From: Christensenella hongkongensis
Lineage (GTDB): Bacteria; Bacillota; Clostridia; Christensenellales; Christensenellaceae
Assembly (NCBI RefSeq): GCF_000981035.1
Contig: NZ_LAYJ01000068.1
Location: 62,001 to 126,000 of the forward strand
Length of the DNA: 64,000 bases
Direction: 5' to 3'
In this document: piece by piece, positions 14,487 to 23,257 of the stretch
How the letters are laid out: each line of letters starts with the position of its first letter
Position numbering within the stretch: the stretch's first letter is position 1
Notes under the pieces: model-generated
Seen by the model: the letters and a program-made list of their open reading frames with translations, nothing else
The model's database searches: none
What the model was told of the DNA's origin: nothing
Program-made: the position numbers and the translations under genes

Positions 14487-15980
14487 TCATCTGACCCCCA
14501 TTGATAGTTTGATCAAATTATTTTCTGTCATCTCATTTTTTTCAAGCTCCCCGACGATTTTTCCCTGCCGCATGATCATAACGCGGTCGCACATATTGAT
14601 GATCTCTTCCATTTCGGAAGAAATCATAATGATCGCCATTCCCGACTCGGCAAGCTTATTGATGTTCTTATAAATTTCCGCTTTTGCGCCTACATCCACC
14701 CCACGCGTCGGTTCGTCGAGTATCATACACTGGCAGTCCGCGGCCAGCCATTTTGCAAGCGCGATCTTCTGCTGGTTTCCTCCGGAAAGGCTGGAGACGT
14801 TATCCTCCACGGAGGCATATTTCGTGGCAAGCTCCGCCAATATTTTTTTGGAGAATTCCTTATCCTTTTTATGCTTTATAATTCCCATCTTGCTCACCCG
14901 CCCAAGCGAGGTAAGCGTTGTATTCACACGGATGGACTGCTCGATCAGCACTCCCTGGTTTTTCCGGTCCTCCGGCACAAGCCCGATCTTCCTGCCGACT
15001 GCGTCTACGGGCGATTTCAGCAGCACCTCTTTTCCCTGGTATACGACCTGCCCGCTTTCCATTTTGTCCGCTCCAAAAATCGCACGCATCGTCTCTGTCC
15101 TGCCCGCGCCCACAAGTCCGCTGAAGCCAAGAACCTCCCCGCGCCGCACAGAAAACGATACGTCGTCCACCATCCTGCCCGCGCAGATGTGCTTTGCCTC
15201 AAGCAGCGTTTCACCGATTGTTGCGTTTCGTTCCGGGAACAATGTCGAAAGCTCCCTTCCGACCATCAGGTTGATCAGTGACTTTTTATCGGTGTCCTTT
15301 ATATTCAATTCCTTTACCAGCATTCCGTCCTTTAATACGGTCACTGCGTCGCACAGTTCAAAAATTTCATCGAGCCGGTGGGAAATATATACGATTCCAA
15401 TCCCCTGGGCCCGCAACGAACGCAGGAGCCCAAACAGTTTTTCAATTTCGCTGAAGGTGAGTACTGCCGTCGGTTCGTCCAGCACCAGTATTTTTTCGTT
15501 TTTTGCCAGTGATTTGCAGATTTCCACAATTTGCTGGTAAGCCACCGGCAGGTCTGCAACGGGCATACCCGCGTCGATATCGCCAAATCCCAGCTTATCC
15601 AGAAGCTCTCCCGCCTGTTTTTTCAAATTTCGCCAGTCGATCACCGGTTTTTTCCCTGAAAGCCTGTCAATAAAAATGTTTTCCGCCACCGTAAGATGCG
15701 GCGCAAGCATAAACTCCTGATAAATAACGGCTACGCCAAGATCCTTGCTCACTTTGGGAGATGTTATGTTGCACGCCTGCCCGTCGATGCGGATCGTCCC
15801 GCTGTCCATCTGTACCGCTCCGGATAATATTTTCATCAGTGTCGATTTTCCTGCCCCGTTTTCCCCTACAAGCGCGTGTATTTCGCCCGGCTTCACACGG
15901 AACGAAGCGTTTTTCAAGGCGTATACGCCGCCAAACGTCTTTGTGATCCCTTCCATCTCGACCTTATAAACGCTTTGCAA
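14487..15980 (-). CDS. RbsA-type sugar ABC transporter ATPase (two nucleotide-binding domains)
   Basis: The 497-residue protein has two ABC modules. Module one has Walker A GENGAGKST (about 38-46), a degenerate signature LPVAYQQIVEICKSL, and Walker B ILVLDEPTAVL. Module two has a weak Walker A (GLVGAGRTE), an intact signature LSGGNQQKIALAKWL and Walker B CMILDEPTRGVD. This asymmetry is normal for RbsA/MglA. The start is taken as TTG at 15980, because GAGGAGGG is correctly placed before it and the family begins at about this point; longer versions lack a ribosome site. It powers the importer encoded by its neighbours. Confidence 0.92.
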   Translation of the reverse strand: MQSVYKVEMEGITKTFGGVYALKNASFRVKPGEIHALVGENGAGKSTLMKILSGAVQMDSGTIRIDGQACNITSPKVSKDLGVAVIYQEFMLAPHLTVAENIFIDRLSGKKPVIDWRNLKKQAGELLDKLGFGDIDAGMPVADLPVAYQQIVEICKSLAKNEKILVLDEPTAVLTFSEIEKLFGLLRSLRAQGIGIVYISHRLDEIFELCDAVTVLKDGMLVKELNIKDTDKKSLINLMVGRELSTLFPERNATIGETLLEAKHICAGRMVDDVSFSVRRGEVLGFSGLVGAGRTETMRAIFGADKMESGQVVYQGKEVLLKSPVDAVGRKIGLVPEDRKNQGVLIEQSIRVNTTLTSLGRVSKMGIIKHKKDKEFSKKILAELATKYASVEDNVSSLSGGNQQKIALAKWLAADCQCMILDEPTRGVDVGAKAEIYKNINKLAESGMAIIMISSEMEEIINMCDRVMIMRQGKIVGELEKNEMTENNLIKLSMGVR

Positions 15981-16007
15981 GATTTTGCCCTCCTCTGTTT
16001 GTTTTTT

Positions 16008-16033
16008 GCAGGCGGCCCCAAAGGACCGCCTGC
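16008..16033 (-). other. Intercistronic hairpin between binding-protein and ATPase genes
   Basis: GCAGGCGG and CCGCCTGC form a strong stem around a loop of about ten bases. No T-run follows on the minus strand, so it is more likely a 3' stabiliser that keeps the binding-protein mRNA abundant, a common arrangement in sugar ABC operons. Confidence 0.55.
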
Positions 16034-16044
16034 GGTTTTGCTTC

Positions 16045-17193
16045 TTAGAATAAGGAATCCGGATCGTAGAACTGGTCGACATTTTCCGGGTTGACACAAT
16101 TTGCATCTGTAAAGATCTCCGCTTCGAAAGAATAGGGATCTTTTCCATCGTCAATGATCTGCGAAGCGATATTCATTGCCTGCTCCGCAACCTTCACCGG
16201 GTTGTTTTCGCCTGTGGCTTTGTAGGCCGTCCCTTCCTTGATCATTTCATACGCTTCCTTTTGACCGTCTGCGGATGCAAAAATCGCAACGGAATCAAGC
16301 TTATTGGCATTCTCAAGCGCCGTCATCGCGCCAATCAGCATATTGTCGTTTTCTCCAAATACTGCGTTGATGTTGGGGTTTGCAACCAACAGGTCTTCCA
16401 TCGCCGGAAGTCCTCCGTCTGCCGTCCAGTTTCCCCAGCCCTGTCCGACAATTTCAAGCTTTGCCTCTTCGTCGCTCGCTTTGCCGTTATCCGTAAGCTG
16501 CTGCTCAAATTCAAGCGCCCTGTTCCACGCGTCCTCCGGACTCAGGCCCAGCCTTGCTTCAAAAATGCCCGCATAAATGCCCGCGCGCCTGATCAATCCG
16601 GTCGGATGGCCTTTCGTACCGCTGATCTGTGCTGCCGTAATCTGCTTGTCTCCAAAATATTTTGCGGCGTATTTTCCTACCTCGATACCGTTGTTTTGAT
16701 TGTCGGAGCTAATTGATGTTGCGGCTCCCGCACTCGGATCAATGCCGCTGTCCACGACAATCGTAGGGATTCCCGCTTCTTTCCCCGCCATTACTGCCGG
16801 AGCGCAGGAAAGCGTATCGATTGCATCCAAAAATACGATATCCATGTTCTGCGAGTTAAATGTCTCGATATTCTTTGTCTCTTCCGTGATATCGTTTTTT
16901 GCATCGAGTACAGTTACTTCCCAGCCTTTTTCTTTGCACAGGTTTTCGAGGGTTTCTGCCAATGCAATAAAGTACGGGTTATCGAGCGTCTTCATTGCAA
17001 CGCCCACCTTAACCGTCTTTCCGGTCTCTTCGCCGGTGGTCGAGGCTTCCGGCTCAACGGACGCAGCCTCAGACGCCTGCGCGGACGTTTGTGCGCCGGA
17101 TGGGGCGGACTCTGCCGCCGGCGCGCCGCAGCCTGCGAGCGTTACGCTCATCAGCGCGAACAAAACCACCAATACAATCGCAATCTTCTTCAT
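16045..17193 (-). CDS. Sugar/polyol-binding lipoprotein of the RbsB type
   Basis: The 382-residue protein begins with a lipoprotein signal: MKK, a hydrophobic stretch, and the lipobox LAGC with Cys at about residue 22. A low-complexity Ala/Ser/Glu linker to about 60 follows. The mature part starts KVGVAMKTLDNPYFIALAET and contains AKNDITEETKNIETF and VDSGIDP, typical of periplasmic-binding-protein family 1 (RbsB, galactitol- or erythritol-type). It is anchored outside the membrane and delivers ligand to the permease. GGAGG precedes the ATG. It is the first gene of the operon. The ligand cannot be read from sequence, but the linked tetritol-type dehydrogenase suggests a polyol. Confidence 0.92.
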   Translation of the reverse strand: MKKIAIVLVVLFALMSVTLAGCGAPAAESAPSGAQTSAQASEAASVEPEASTTGEETGKTVKVGVAMKTLDNPYFIALAETLENLCKEKGWEVTVLDAKNDITEETKNIETFNSQNMDIVFLDAIDTLSCAPAVMAGKEAGIPTIVVDSGIDPSAGAATSISSDNQNNGIEVGKYAAKYFGDKQITAAQISGTKGHPTGLIRRAGIYAGIFEARLGLSPEDAWNRALEFEQQLTDNGKASDEEAKLEIVGQGWGNWTADGGLPAMEDLLVANPNINAVFGENDNMLIGAMTALENANKLDSVAIFASADGQKEAYEMIKEGTAYKATGENNPVKVAEQAMNIASQIIDDGKDPYSFEAEIFTDANCVNPENVDQFYDPDSLF

Positions 17194-17223
17194 TTTGTTT
17201 CCTCCTGAAATATGTTTATTTTA

Positions 17224-17240
17224 TTCTGTATCATACAGAA
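17224..17240. promoter_or_regulatory. 17-bp perfect palindrome upstream of the binding-protein gene
   Basis: TTCTGTAT-C-ATACAGAA lies about 30 bp before the start codon of the binding-protein gene, in the likely promoter-to-start zone. It could be an operator for a dimeric regulator or a small 5' hairpin. No second copy was noticed elsewhere in the window. Confidence 0.45.
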
Positions 17241-17639
17241 ATCGATATCCAAAATAGCAATCCGTTTTTGATTTCAAACTTTTAATCTGTAAAACGCATT
17301 TGTTTTGCTGCCGGAGTGAAGAAATGATGATAGTATTATGGTATTCGATAAAATTCCTGAAAAAAAGGCGCCTGAAGTCAGAATTCAGGGTAATAGTTCC
17401 ATATCTTTTGCCGCCTGCCTCCTTATTTTGATTCAAAGGCGGACAAAATTCCGCAAAATATTTATAAAATCAGGATTTATTCCCCCCTATATGGAATTTG
17501 TCTCCCTACTGCTCCAATGTCTGGTCAAGGTATAATTTTCTTAACAGATTTGATACGCTGTTTATTTTCAAACGCCCTGCTTTTTAAGGGGTGCGCGCCT
17601 TATTGACGCAATGTTTCAGTTACCGGAAAGGAAAACCTG
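17241..17639. other. Divergent intergenic region between the ABC operon and the orphan ATPase operon
   Basis: The stretch is AT-rich and holds no gene that I can support. On the plus strand GGTATAAT at 17529-17536 is a likely -10 for the orphan ATPase operon, with no good -35, which suggests activator dependence. On the minus strand a weak TTGCTA with TGTATG may serve the binding-protein gene. Confidence 0.4.
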
Positions 17640-19115
17640 TTGAGAAAAGAACTTTTGCGTGCCGACGCAATTTGTAAAAGCATCCACCAAAAATCTATCC
17701 TGAGCCATGTGACCTTCCACATTTTCGAAGGGGAAACCTTTGTCGTTCTGGGTGCGAGCGGCGCAGGAAAAAGCTGCCTTGCACAAATACTTGGAGGCAT
17801 ATGGCATATGGATTCCGGACAAATTTTTTTTCAGGGCAGGCCCGTCTGTTTCCACTCGCCGGAGGATGCGCAGGCCCTTGGCGTCCACATTGTGCAGAAA
17901 CACGGCAAAATCGTGGATGCGTTATCGATTTCCGAAAATATTTTTTTGCTCAGGCAGCAGCAATTTATGATTCCACGCCAGCAAAATTCTGAACAGACAA
18001 AGCGGCTCGAACATATGGTCGGCCTTTACCGTTCTCCCGATACGCCCGCCGCAGACCTGAGCGGCCCTGAAAAATCGCTCGTTGAGCTTGCAGGCGCCCT
18101 CAGCGCCGATCCATGCCTGCTGATCCTGGATGAGGCAACTCTTGGCTATTCCGACATAACCAGGCAAAAAATGAATTATGTGATTTCCCTGCTCAAACAA
18201 AAAAAATCATCTGTCCTCTATGCTACGGACAGCATCAGGGACGCACTCAGCATTGCGGACCGTATCCTCGTCCTGAGGGACGGAGTCGCCGCAGGAATTT
18301 TTGACACAAACGAAAAAAAGCCGGACGAGCATACGCTCATTGCTGCCATGGCAGGCAAAGACAGCATCCGTCTTCCACAGGAGCATAAGATTAAAAAGCA
18401 TCCTGTCTTCGAGGTGCAAAACCTTTGCAGCAGTCTTATTGCAAATGTCAATTTTGTGGTCAACGAAGGCGAAACACTTGGAATTATCGGTCCCGCAGGC
18501 GGCAACAAAACAGTTTTGCTCGAGCTGTTGTATGGTTTTCTCAGGAAAAAAAGCGGCAGTATGCTGCTCGATGGGGTTCCAATACAAATCCGTCACCCTG
18601 CGGATGCTAAAAAATACGGCATTGGATATTTCACATCAGACCGCTCTCATTCAAGCCTCGTCTCCGAGCTTACCGTGCTTGAAAACATTTCGCTGTGCGC
18701 TGCAAAAAAGCTTGGGCAATTCGGTTTTTTGAAGCCCCACATCGAGAAGCATTACGCCAAAGAGCTTTTGGAAAAAATGAGTATTCCGCTTAGCTGCCTT
18801 CAAAAGCCCGTTGGGCAGCTAAGCAGCAGTATCCAGCAAAAGGTACAGCTCATACAGTGTATGGTCCACCATCCTCGTATTCTTCTGATGTATGAGCCAA
18901 TCAACGATATCGACCTGCAAACAAAGCAATTCTTTCGGCGCTTCATCAAAAAGCTTGCCGCCGACGGCGTAAGCATTGTGATCGCCACCTACAACATGGA
19001 GGAAGCGCAGGATTTGTGCGACCGTTTCATCATTATTTACGACGGGCAGATCAAAGGCGAGCTTTCCAAAAAAGAAGCACTGCAAAGCAGTATGATTGCC
19101 CTCATGCAAAAATAG
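17640..19115 (+). CDS. Orphan RbsA-like double ATPase with degenerate second module
   Basis: The 491-residue protein has the RbsA two-module plan but no permease or binding protein beside it. Module one is intact: Walker A GASGAGKS, signature LSGPEKSLVELAGAL, Walker B LLILDEAT. Module two is eroded: Walker A is GPAGGNKT (Gly to Asn), the signature is LSSSIQQKVQL, and Walker B reads ILLMYEPI with Tyr for the Asp. RbsA proteins often keep one weak site, but here the second signature and Walker B have also decayed. The start is TTG at 17640 with GGAAAGG ahead. A YesN-type regulator starts ten bases after its stop. It may serve the neighbouring importer or have become a regulatory ATPase. Confidence 0.75.
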   Translation: MRKELLRADAICKSIHQKSILSHVTFHIFEGETFVVLGASGAGKSCLAQILGGIWHMDSGQIFFQGRPVCFHSPEDAQALGVHIVQKHGKIVDALSISENIFLLRQQQFMIPRQQNSEQTKRLEHMVGLYRSPDTPAADLSGPEKSLVELAGALSADPCLLILDEATLGYSDITRQKMNYVISLLKQKKSSVLYATDSIRDALSIADRILVLRDGVAAGIFDTNEKKPDEHTLIAAMAGKDSIRLPQEHKIKKHPVFEVQNLCSSLIANVNFVVNEGETLGIIGPAGGNKTVLLELLYGFLRKKSGSMLLDGVPIQIRHPADAKKYGIGYFTSDRSHSSLVSELTVLENISLCAAKKLGQFGFLKPHIEKHYAKELLEKMSIPLSCLQKPVGQLSSSIQQKVQLIQCMVHHPRILLMYEPINDIDLQTKQFFRRFIKKLAADGVSIVIATYNMEEAQDLCDRFIIIYDGQIKGELSKKEALQSSMIALMQK

Positions 19116-19125
19116 GAGGAAGAAC

Positions 19126-20736
19126 ATGATTAGGACTATGATCGTAGACGACGAAGTATGGGTATGCAAGCTTATCTGCAATATTATTAAATGGGAGGAT
19201 TTTGGATATACGGTCGTAAAACAGGCCTATAACGGAAACGACGCGCTCCAGGCAATTAAGGATCTGAAACCGGACCTCGTTTTTACAGACATCCGTATGC
19301 CGGGGCTTGACGGCCTCGAGTTGATCAAGGAAACCAAAGCCTGTGGACTTACGACAAAATTTGTGATCATCAGCGGCTACAGCGATTTTGGCTACGCCAA
19401 AACCGCGATTGATTCCGGCGTGCTCGGTTATCTGCTCAAGCCTGTGGAGCCGGAGGACCTTTCCGTGCTTCTGGAAAAACTGAAAACAGAGCTGGCGGCA
19501 GACCATCCCTCCAACCAAAAGCAGATGCTGGATGAACAACTGAAAAAGAGCCGGCGGCAATACCGCGAGCAATTTATGTATAATTACCTGATTACCAGCC
19601 CCAAGCTTGCGCCGGGGTTCTCTCTCGGTCAATTCAACGAAGAATTTGGAAGTGCCTTTGAAAGCGGTAATTTTCAGGTTTTCCAGATTATTCTGGATCA
19701 GAAGGGAACTTCGTCCTCTGATCTCAACCACATTGTGCTGCAAAGCATTACAGAGCAATGGTACGAGCACATGAAGCCCATATGCTTTGACGCATGCGTC
19801 ATACGAACCAATATGTCCGTTATTTGCATTACAAATTACGCGTCCGCCATGGAAAAACAGATTCGCATGCTTGCCGAAGAGGTTTTTCACTTTTGCTGCG
19901 AACGCGTTCCCCACATTGCCCGTTACCAAGTAACCCTTGGCATAGGAGATATCGTTTGTTCCTTCCGGGAGCTTCCGCACTCCTTTTTATCCGCACAAAA
20001 CGCGGTAAGGGCAAGGATATCCCTTGGAACCGGGCAAATCATAGACCTGTCGGAATCAAACAGCGAGCCGCTTTGCGCGTCGGAGATATTTACAGAGCGA
20101 AGCCGGAGCCTGCTGACGCGCTTTTTAAACCACGCCCAGTCCCACAGCGCCCAGGAAACCGTAGAGGAAATCTTTGCGGAGTTAAGCCGCAATAATGTTC
20201 ATAATCATCCTGGCACCGTCTTCCAGCTTGCGCAGCTTTTTCTTGACGCGCTGTACTCCTGCCTTGCAAATATCAATATCGATTACGGCAGGAATCATCC
20301 GAAAAAGATTGCCGAACAGGAAATCGAATCCATGCACTCCATTGCACAGCTCAAGCAATATCTCGCAGACCTTCTGGGCAGCGCAGCCATGCAAAACAGC
20401 CCGGGCCGCGGAAAAAACACGTCTGTCGTTGAAATTATGAAAGCCTATATTGACGAGCATTATAAGGAAGATATCAGCCTCAAAGATCTTGCCGCGCGTG
20501 TGTACCTCAATCCCAAATATGTGTGCGAGCTTTTCAAAAAAGAAACCGGAGTCAACTTCACAGATTACCTTTCCTTCAAGCGAATGGAAAAAGCAAAGCT
20601 GTTCCTGCTCGATCCGCGTTATCGCGTTGCGGATATTTGCGGGCTGGTAGGATATAACGACACAAAATATTTCAGCAAGCTGTTTAAAAGGATGATCGGC
20701 GTCACTCCATCACAATTCAGAAAACTGCACTGTTAG
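19126..20736 (+). CDS. YesN-type response regulator with AraC DNA-binding domain
   Basis: The 536-residue protein has a receiver domain at 1-125 (D9-D10 acidic pocket, phosphoacceptor D55 in VFTDIRMPG, K105 in LLKPVEP). A long middle region of unclear fold follows, and then two AraC helix-turn-helix motifs at about 435-536 (ISLKDLAARVYLNPKYVCEL and VADICGLVGYNDTKYFSKLF). GGAGG precedes the ATG at 19126. It pairs with the histidine kinase that follows, in the YesM/YesN manner used by Gram-positive bacteria to control sugar transporters. The divergent ABC operon or the following transketolase operon is a likely target. Confidence 0.92.
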   Translation: MIRTMIVDDEVWVCKLICNIIKWEDFGYTVVKQAYNGNDALQAIKDLKPDLVFTDIRMPGLDGLELIKETKACGLTTKFVIISGYSDFGYAKTAIDSGVLGYLLKPVEPEDLSVLLEKLKTELAADHPSNQKQMLDEQLKKSRRQYREQFMYNYLITSPKLAPGFSLGQFNEEFGSAFESGNFQVFQIILDQKGTSSSDLNHIVLQSITEQWYEHMKPICFDACVIRTNMSVICITNYASAMEKQIRMLAEEVFHFCCERVPHIARYQVTLGIGDIVCSFRELPHSFLSAQNAVRARISLGTGQIIDLSESNSEPLCASEIFTERSRSLLTRFLNHAQSHSAQETVEEIFAELSRNNVHNHPGTVFQLAQLFLDALYSCLANINIDYGRNHPKKIAEQEIESMHSIAQLKQYLADLLGSAAMQNSPGRGKNTSVVEIMKAYIDEHYKEDISLKDLAARVYLNPKYVCELFKKETGVNFTDYLSFKRMEKAKLFLLDPRYRVADICGLVGYNDTKYFSKLFKRMIGVTPSQFRKLHC

Positions 20737-20747
20737 AAAGGCATCTT

Positions 20748-22121
20748 ATGGTTTCCATGTTTTCCCGTTTCAAAAAAATGCTCTTCAAAAATTCACGTAC
20801 TTTTCGCGTCCACAAAATAGGCGCGAGCCTGATTGCCCTTTTTTCAATCTGTATTGCCGCGCTTATCATTTTCCCGGTGATCTATACCACGGTTTTTTTT
20901 AAACTGCAAACCCGCCAGGAAGAGGCAATGCGTGATTATGAGGCCAATCTTGCCTTTGGTACGATGGAATTGTTTTTATTGCATCCGGATACCTATGAGC
21001 TCGCGCCCCTGCAGGATTCCTCAGCCGTGTTTGCCATCCGCGACGAGCAGGGAAAGCTTGTCTATTCCACTGGCCCCACACCGGAGTCCGTCTTAACCTC
21101 CTCTTCCTTCAGCCTTAGCGGAGTATCAGATACGGACGGTTACACCGCCTATTATCAAAGGCTTTCAAACGGCTATACCGTTTATTGTGTTTATCCTCCA
21201 AAAAGCGAAGAAAGTCCCCTTCTGTTATGGGCGAGCTTCCTTTACCTCGTTCTTTTTGCCATCATTATTTTTGTCATCAAAAAGAAAATATATGATCCGA
21301 TTACCAAAGTCGAAAACGTATTGCACGGCGTTGTAAAAGGTGAAACCGACCTGCAGTTTGACCATCTGAAAAAGTCCGATCCCTTCTCCCCCATGTTTTC
21401 CGACCTCAATATGCTTTTTGACAATATGAAAACGCTTATGCTGCGCGAATCAAACGCACAGCTTGTAAAAAAGCAGGCCGAACTGGACGCCCTGCAAAGC
21501 CAGATCAATCCGCATTTTTTATATAATACGCTCGAATCGATCCGCGGGCAGGCGATTGAATACGGAATGAAGGATATCGAGATCATGACACGTTCCCTCT
21601 CCAAGCTGTTCCGTTACAGCATCAGCAATCACAACACCCTCGTTTCTTTGAGAGAAGAGCTCGATAATGTGGATAATTACCTTTACATCCAACACCTGCG
21701 CTTCAACAACAAATTTGAAAAAGCGGATCACGTTGATGAAGATGCCCTTTTATGCCAGGTTCCAAAGCTTATTATCCAGCCAATCGTTGAAAACGCGATT
21801 TACCACGGCCTTGAAATGAAAATCGGACGGGGCCTCATTACAATCAGCGCCTACATCACCGAATCCCTTCTTATTATCAATATACAGGACGACGGGCTGG
21901 GCATTCAGGAGGGTAAACTCAAAGAGCTGAACGCCGTACTCGCCGAAGGGCATACGCAGATTACTTCTTCAAAAAAAGGCGCTTCTGTGGGCCTTTGTAA
22001 TGTAAACGCCAGAATCAAACTGATGTTTGGCAAAAACTATGGAATCAATCTTTACAGCACGGAAGGCGTGGGTACGGACGTACAGCTCACCCTTCCGCGT
22101 ATCGACGCTTCCAAACCATAA
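20748..22121 (+). CDS. YesM-type sensor histidine kinase
   Basis: The 457-residue membrane kinase has a helix near residues 25-50, an extracytoplasmic domain to about 160, a second helix near 160-185, a HAMP-like segment and the YesM-type kinase box with QINPHFLYNTLESIRGQA. The ATPase part has the N-box IIQPIVENAIYHGLE and a G-box ASVGLCNVNARIKL. It phosphorylates the YesN-like protein encoded 12 bases upstream. The extracellular ligand, perhaps the sugar or polyol or its binding protein, is unknown. No terminator is evident after its stop. Confidence 0.92.
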   Translation: MVSMFSRFKKMLFKNSRTFRVHKIGASLIALFSICIAALIIFPVIYTTVFFKLQTRQEEAMRDYEANLAFGTMELFLLHPDTYELAPLQDSSAVFAIRDEQGKLVYSTGPTPESVLTSSSFSLSGVSDTDGYTAYYQRLSNGYTVYCVYPPKSEESPLLLWASFLYLVLFAIIIFVIKKKIYDPITKVENVLHGVVKGETDLQFDHLKKSDPFSPMFSDLNMLFDNMKTLMLRESNAQLVKKQAELDALQSQINPHFLYNTLESIRGQAIEYGMKDIEIMTRSLSKLFRYSISNHNTLVSLREELDNVDNYLYIQHLRFNNKFEKADHVDEDALLCQVPKLIIQPIVENAIYHGLEMKIGRGLITISAYITESLLIINIQDDGLGIQEGKLKELNAVLAEGHTQITSSKKGASVGLCNVNARIKLMFGKNYGINLYSTEGVGTDVQLTLPRIDASKP

Positions 22122-22229
22122 TAACGAAAACTCCGTAAAATAATCCACATAATGTTTTATTTGATATTTTTTTAACTATTCACATTTAAAAATCCACATA
22201 CTTTTTTCGTAATACGTAAATCTATCTCA

Positions 22230-22363
22230 TTGTTGCGGGATTTTACGCTTGCTACAATGTAGCTGCATTCAAAATTTCTTATTGTACCCCAAAATTACAC
22301 GAATGGCTTGTTTCCTTTCCGACACGAAAGCATAAATCCTGCCGGATCGCCGTATCCGGCAGG
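22230..22363 (+). promoter_or_regulatory. Promoter and leader hairpin of the transketolase operon
   Basis: TTGTTG (22230-22235) and TACAAT (22253-22258) are 17 bp apart. In the transcribed leader CCTGCCGGAT (22338-22347) pairs with ATCCGGCAGG (22354-22363) around a six-base loop, 37 bases before the start codon. It has no T-run, so it is a leader structure or an operator rather than a terminator. Confidence 0.55.
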
Positions 22364-22399
22364 CGAAGCAAAAGAAACCGGATAGAAACGGAGGGTTTT

Positions 22400-23257
22400 A
22401 TGGCAGACAAAAAACTGGTAAAAAAGCTGGATAAGGACGCGCTGGAAATCCGGCTGAAGCTCTTAAAATTGTGTGAACAGACTCTGATCCATGTGGGAGG
22501 GGATCTGTCAGTCGCGGATCTGATGACTGTAATCTGGCAATATGCCATCCGCTATGACATTAAAAACCCCCATTGGGAGGAACGGGACCGTTTTATCCTT
22601 TCCAAGGGGCATGCTTCTGCGGTAACGTCCTTTTGCCAGGCAATGAAGGGATGTTATACCTACGACGAAATCTACAGGGAGTATTGCACAGACAACGGAC
22701 GTTTTGCCATGCACTCATGCAATCTGCTCAATCCTTACGTGGATGTTTCCACAGGTTCGCTTGGCCATGGGCTTCCGGTGGCAACCGGTATCGCGCAGGG
22801 CCTGCGCCTCAAGGGGAATTTGCAAAGCAGGGTTTATGTTGTGATGGGCGACGGCGAGTTGAACGAAGGAACCATGTGGGAGGCCGTTGCGGTCGCGCGC
22901 CAATATAAGCTTGGAAATATTGTCGGGTTTGTTGACTGCAACCATATGTCGTTTGACGGCAGATCCAAAGACGTTCTTGATATGGGGAATCTTGCTGATA
23001 AATTCCGCTTATATGGCTGGCATGCCATCGAAGCAGACGGTCACGATATCGGTGCGCTTATAGACGTGCTCGACGAGCTTCCCGGTCCGGAAAGCAAAGT
23101 CCCGGTTGTGATCGTAGCGGACACCATCAAGGGGCGGGGCGTAGGTTTTATGGAAAATTCCGCAGCGTGGCACGCCGGAAAAATCGATTGTGAAAGCAGA
23201 AAAAAAGCGGAACAGGAGCTTATTGCGGCTTTTGAACAGAAATGGGGTGGGCAATAA
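22400..23257 (+). CDS. Transketolase, N-terminal (TPP-binding) subunit
   Basis: The 285-residue protein is the first half of a split transketolase. It shows LSKGHASAVTSFCQAM near 69, STGSLGHGLPVATGIAQGL near 117, and the thiamine diphosphate motif VMGDGELNEGTMWEA near 150. The C-terminal half is the next gene, which begins on the last base of this stop codon. Split transketolases transfer two-carbon units between ketose and aldose phosphates. Housekeeping copies exist in this form, but placement with zinc dehydrogenases and a two-component system points to a catabolic role. GGAGG precedes the start codon. Confidence 0.93.
   Translation: MADKKLVKKLDKDALEIRLKLLKLCEQTLIHVGGDLSVADLMTVIWQYAIRYDIKNPHWEERDRFILSKGHASAVTSFCQAMKGCYTYDEIYREYCTDNGRFAMHSCNLLNPYVDVSTGSLGHGLPVATGIAQGLRLKGNLQSRVYVVMGDGELNEGTMWEAVAVARQYKLGNIVGFVDCNHMSFDGRSKDVLDMGNLADKFRLYGWHAIEADGHDIGALIDVLDELPGPESKVPVVIVADTIKGRGVGFMENSAAWHAGKIDCESRKKAEQELIAAFEQKWGGQ

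Noticed and set aside
14487-15980. The main RbsA-type ATPase as defective because its second Walker A is weak
   Set aside because: Asymmetric modules are normal in RbsA/MglA proteins; signature and Walker B of module two are intact.
19102-19980. Minus-strand open frame of about 292 codons
   Set aside because: Antisense to the YesN-like regulator, with no start signal or family match.
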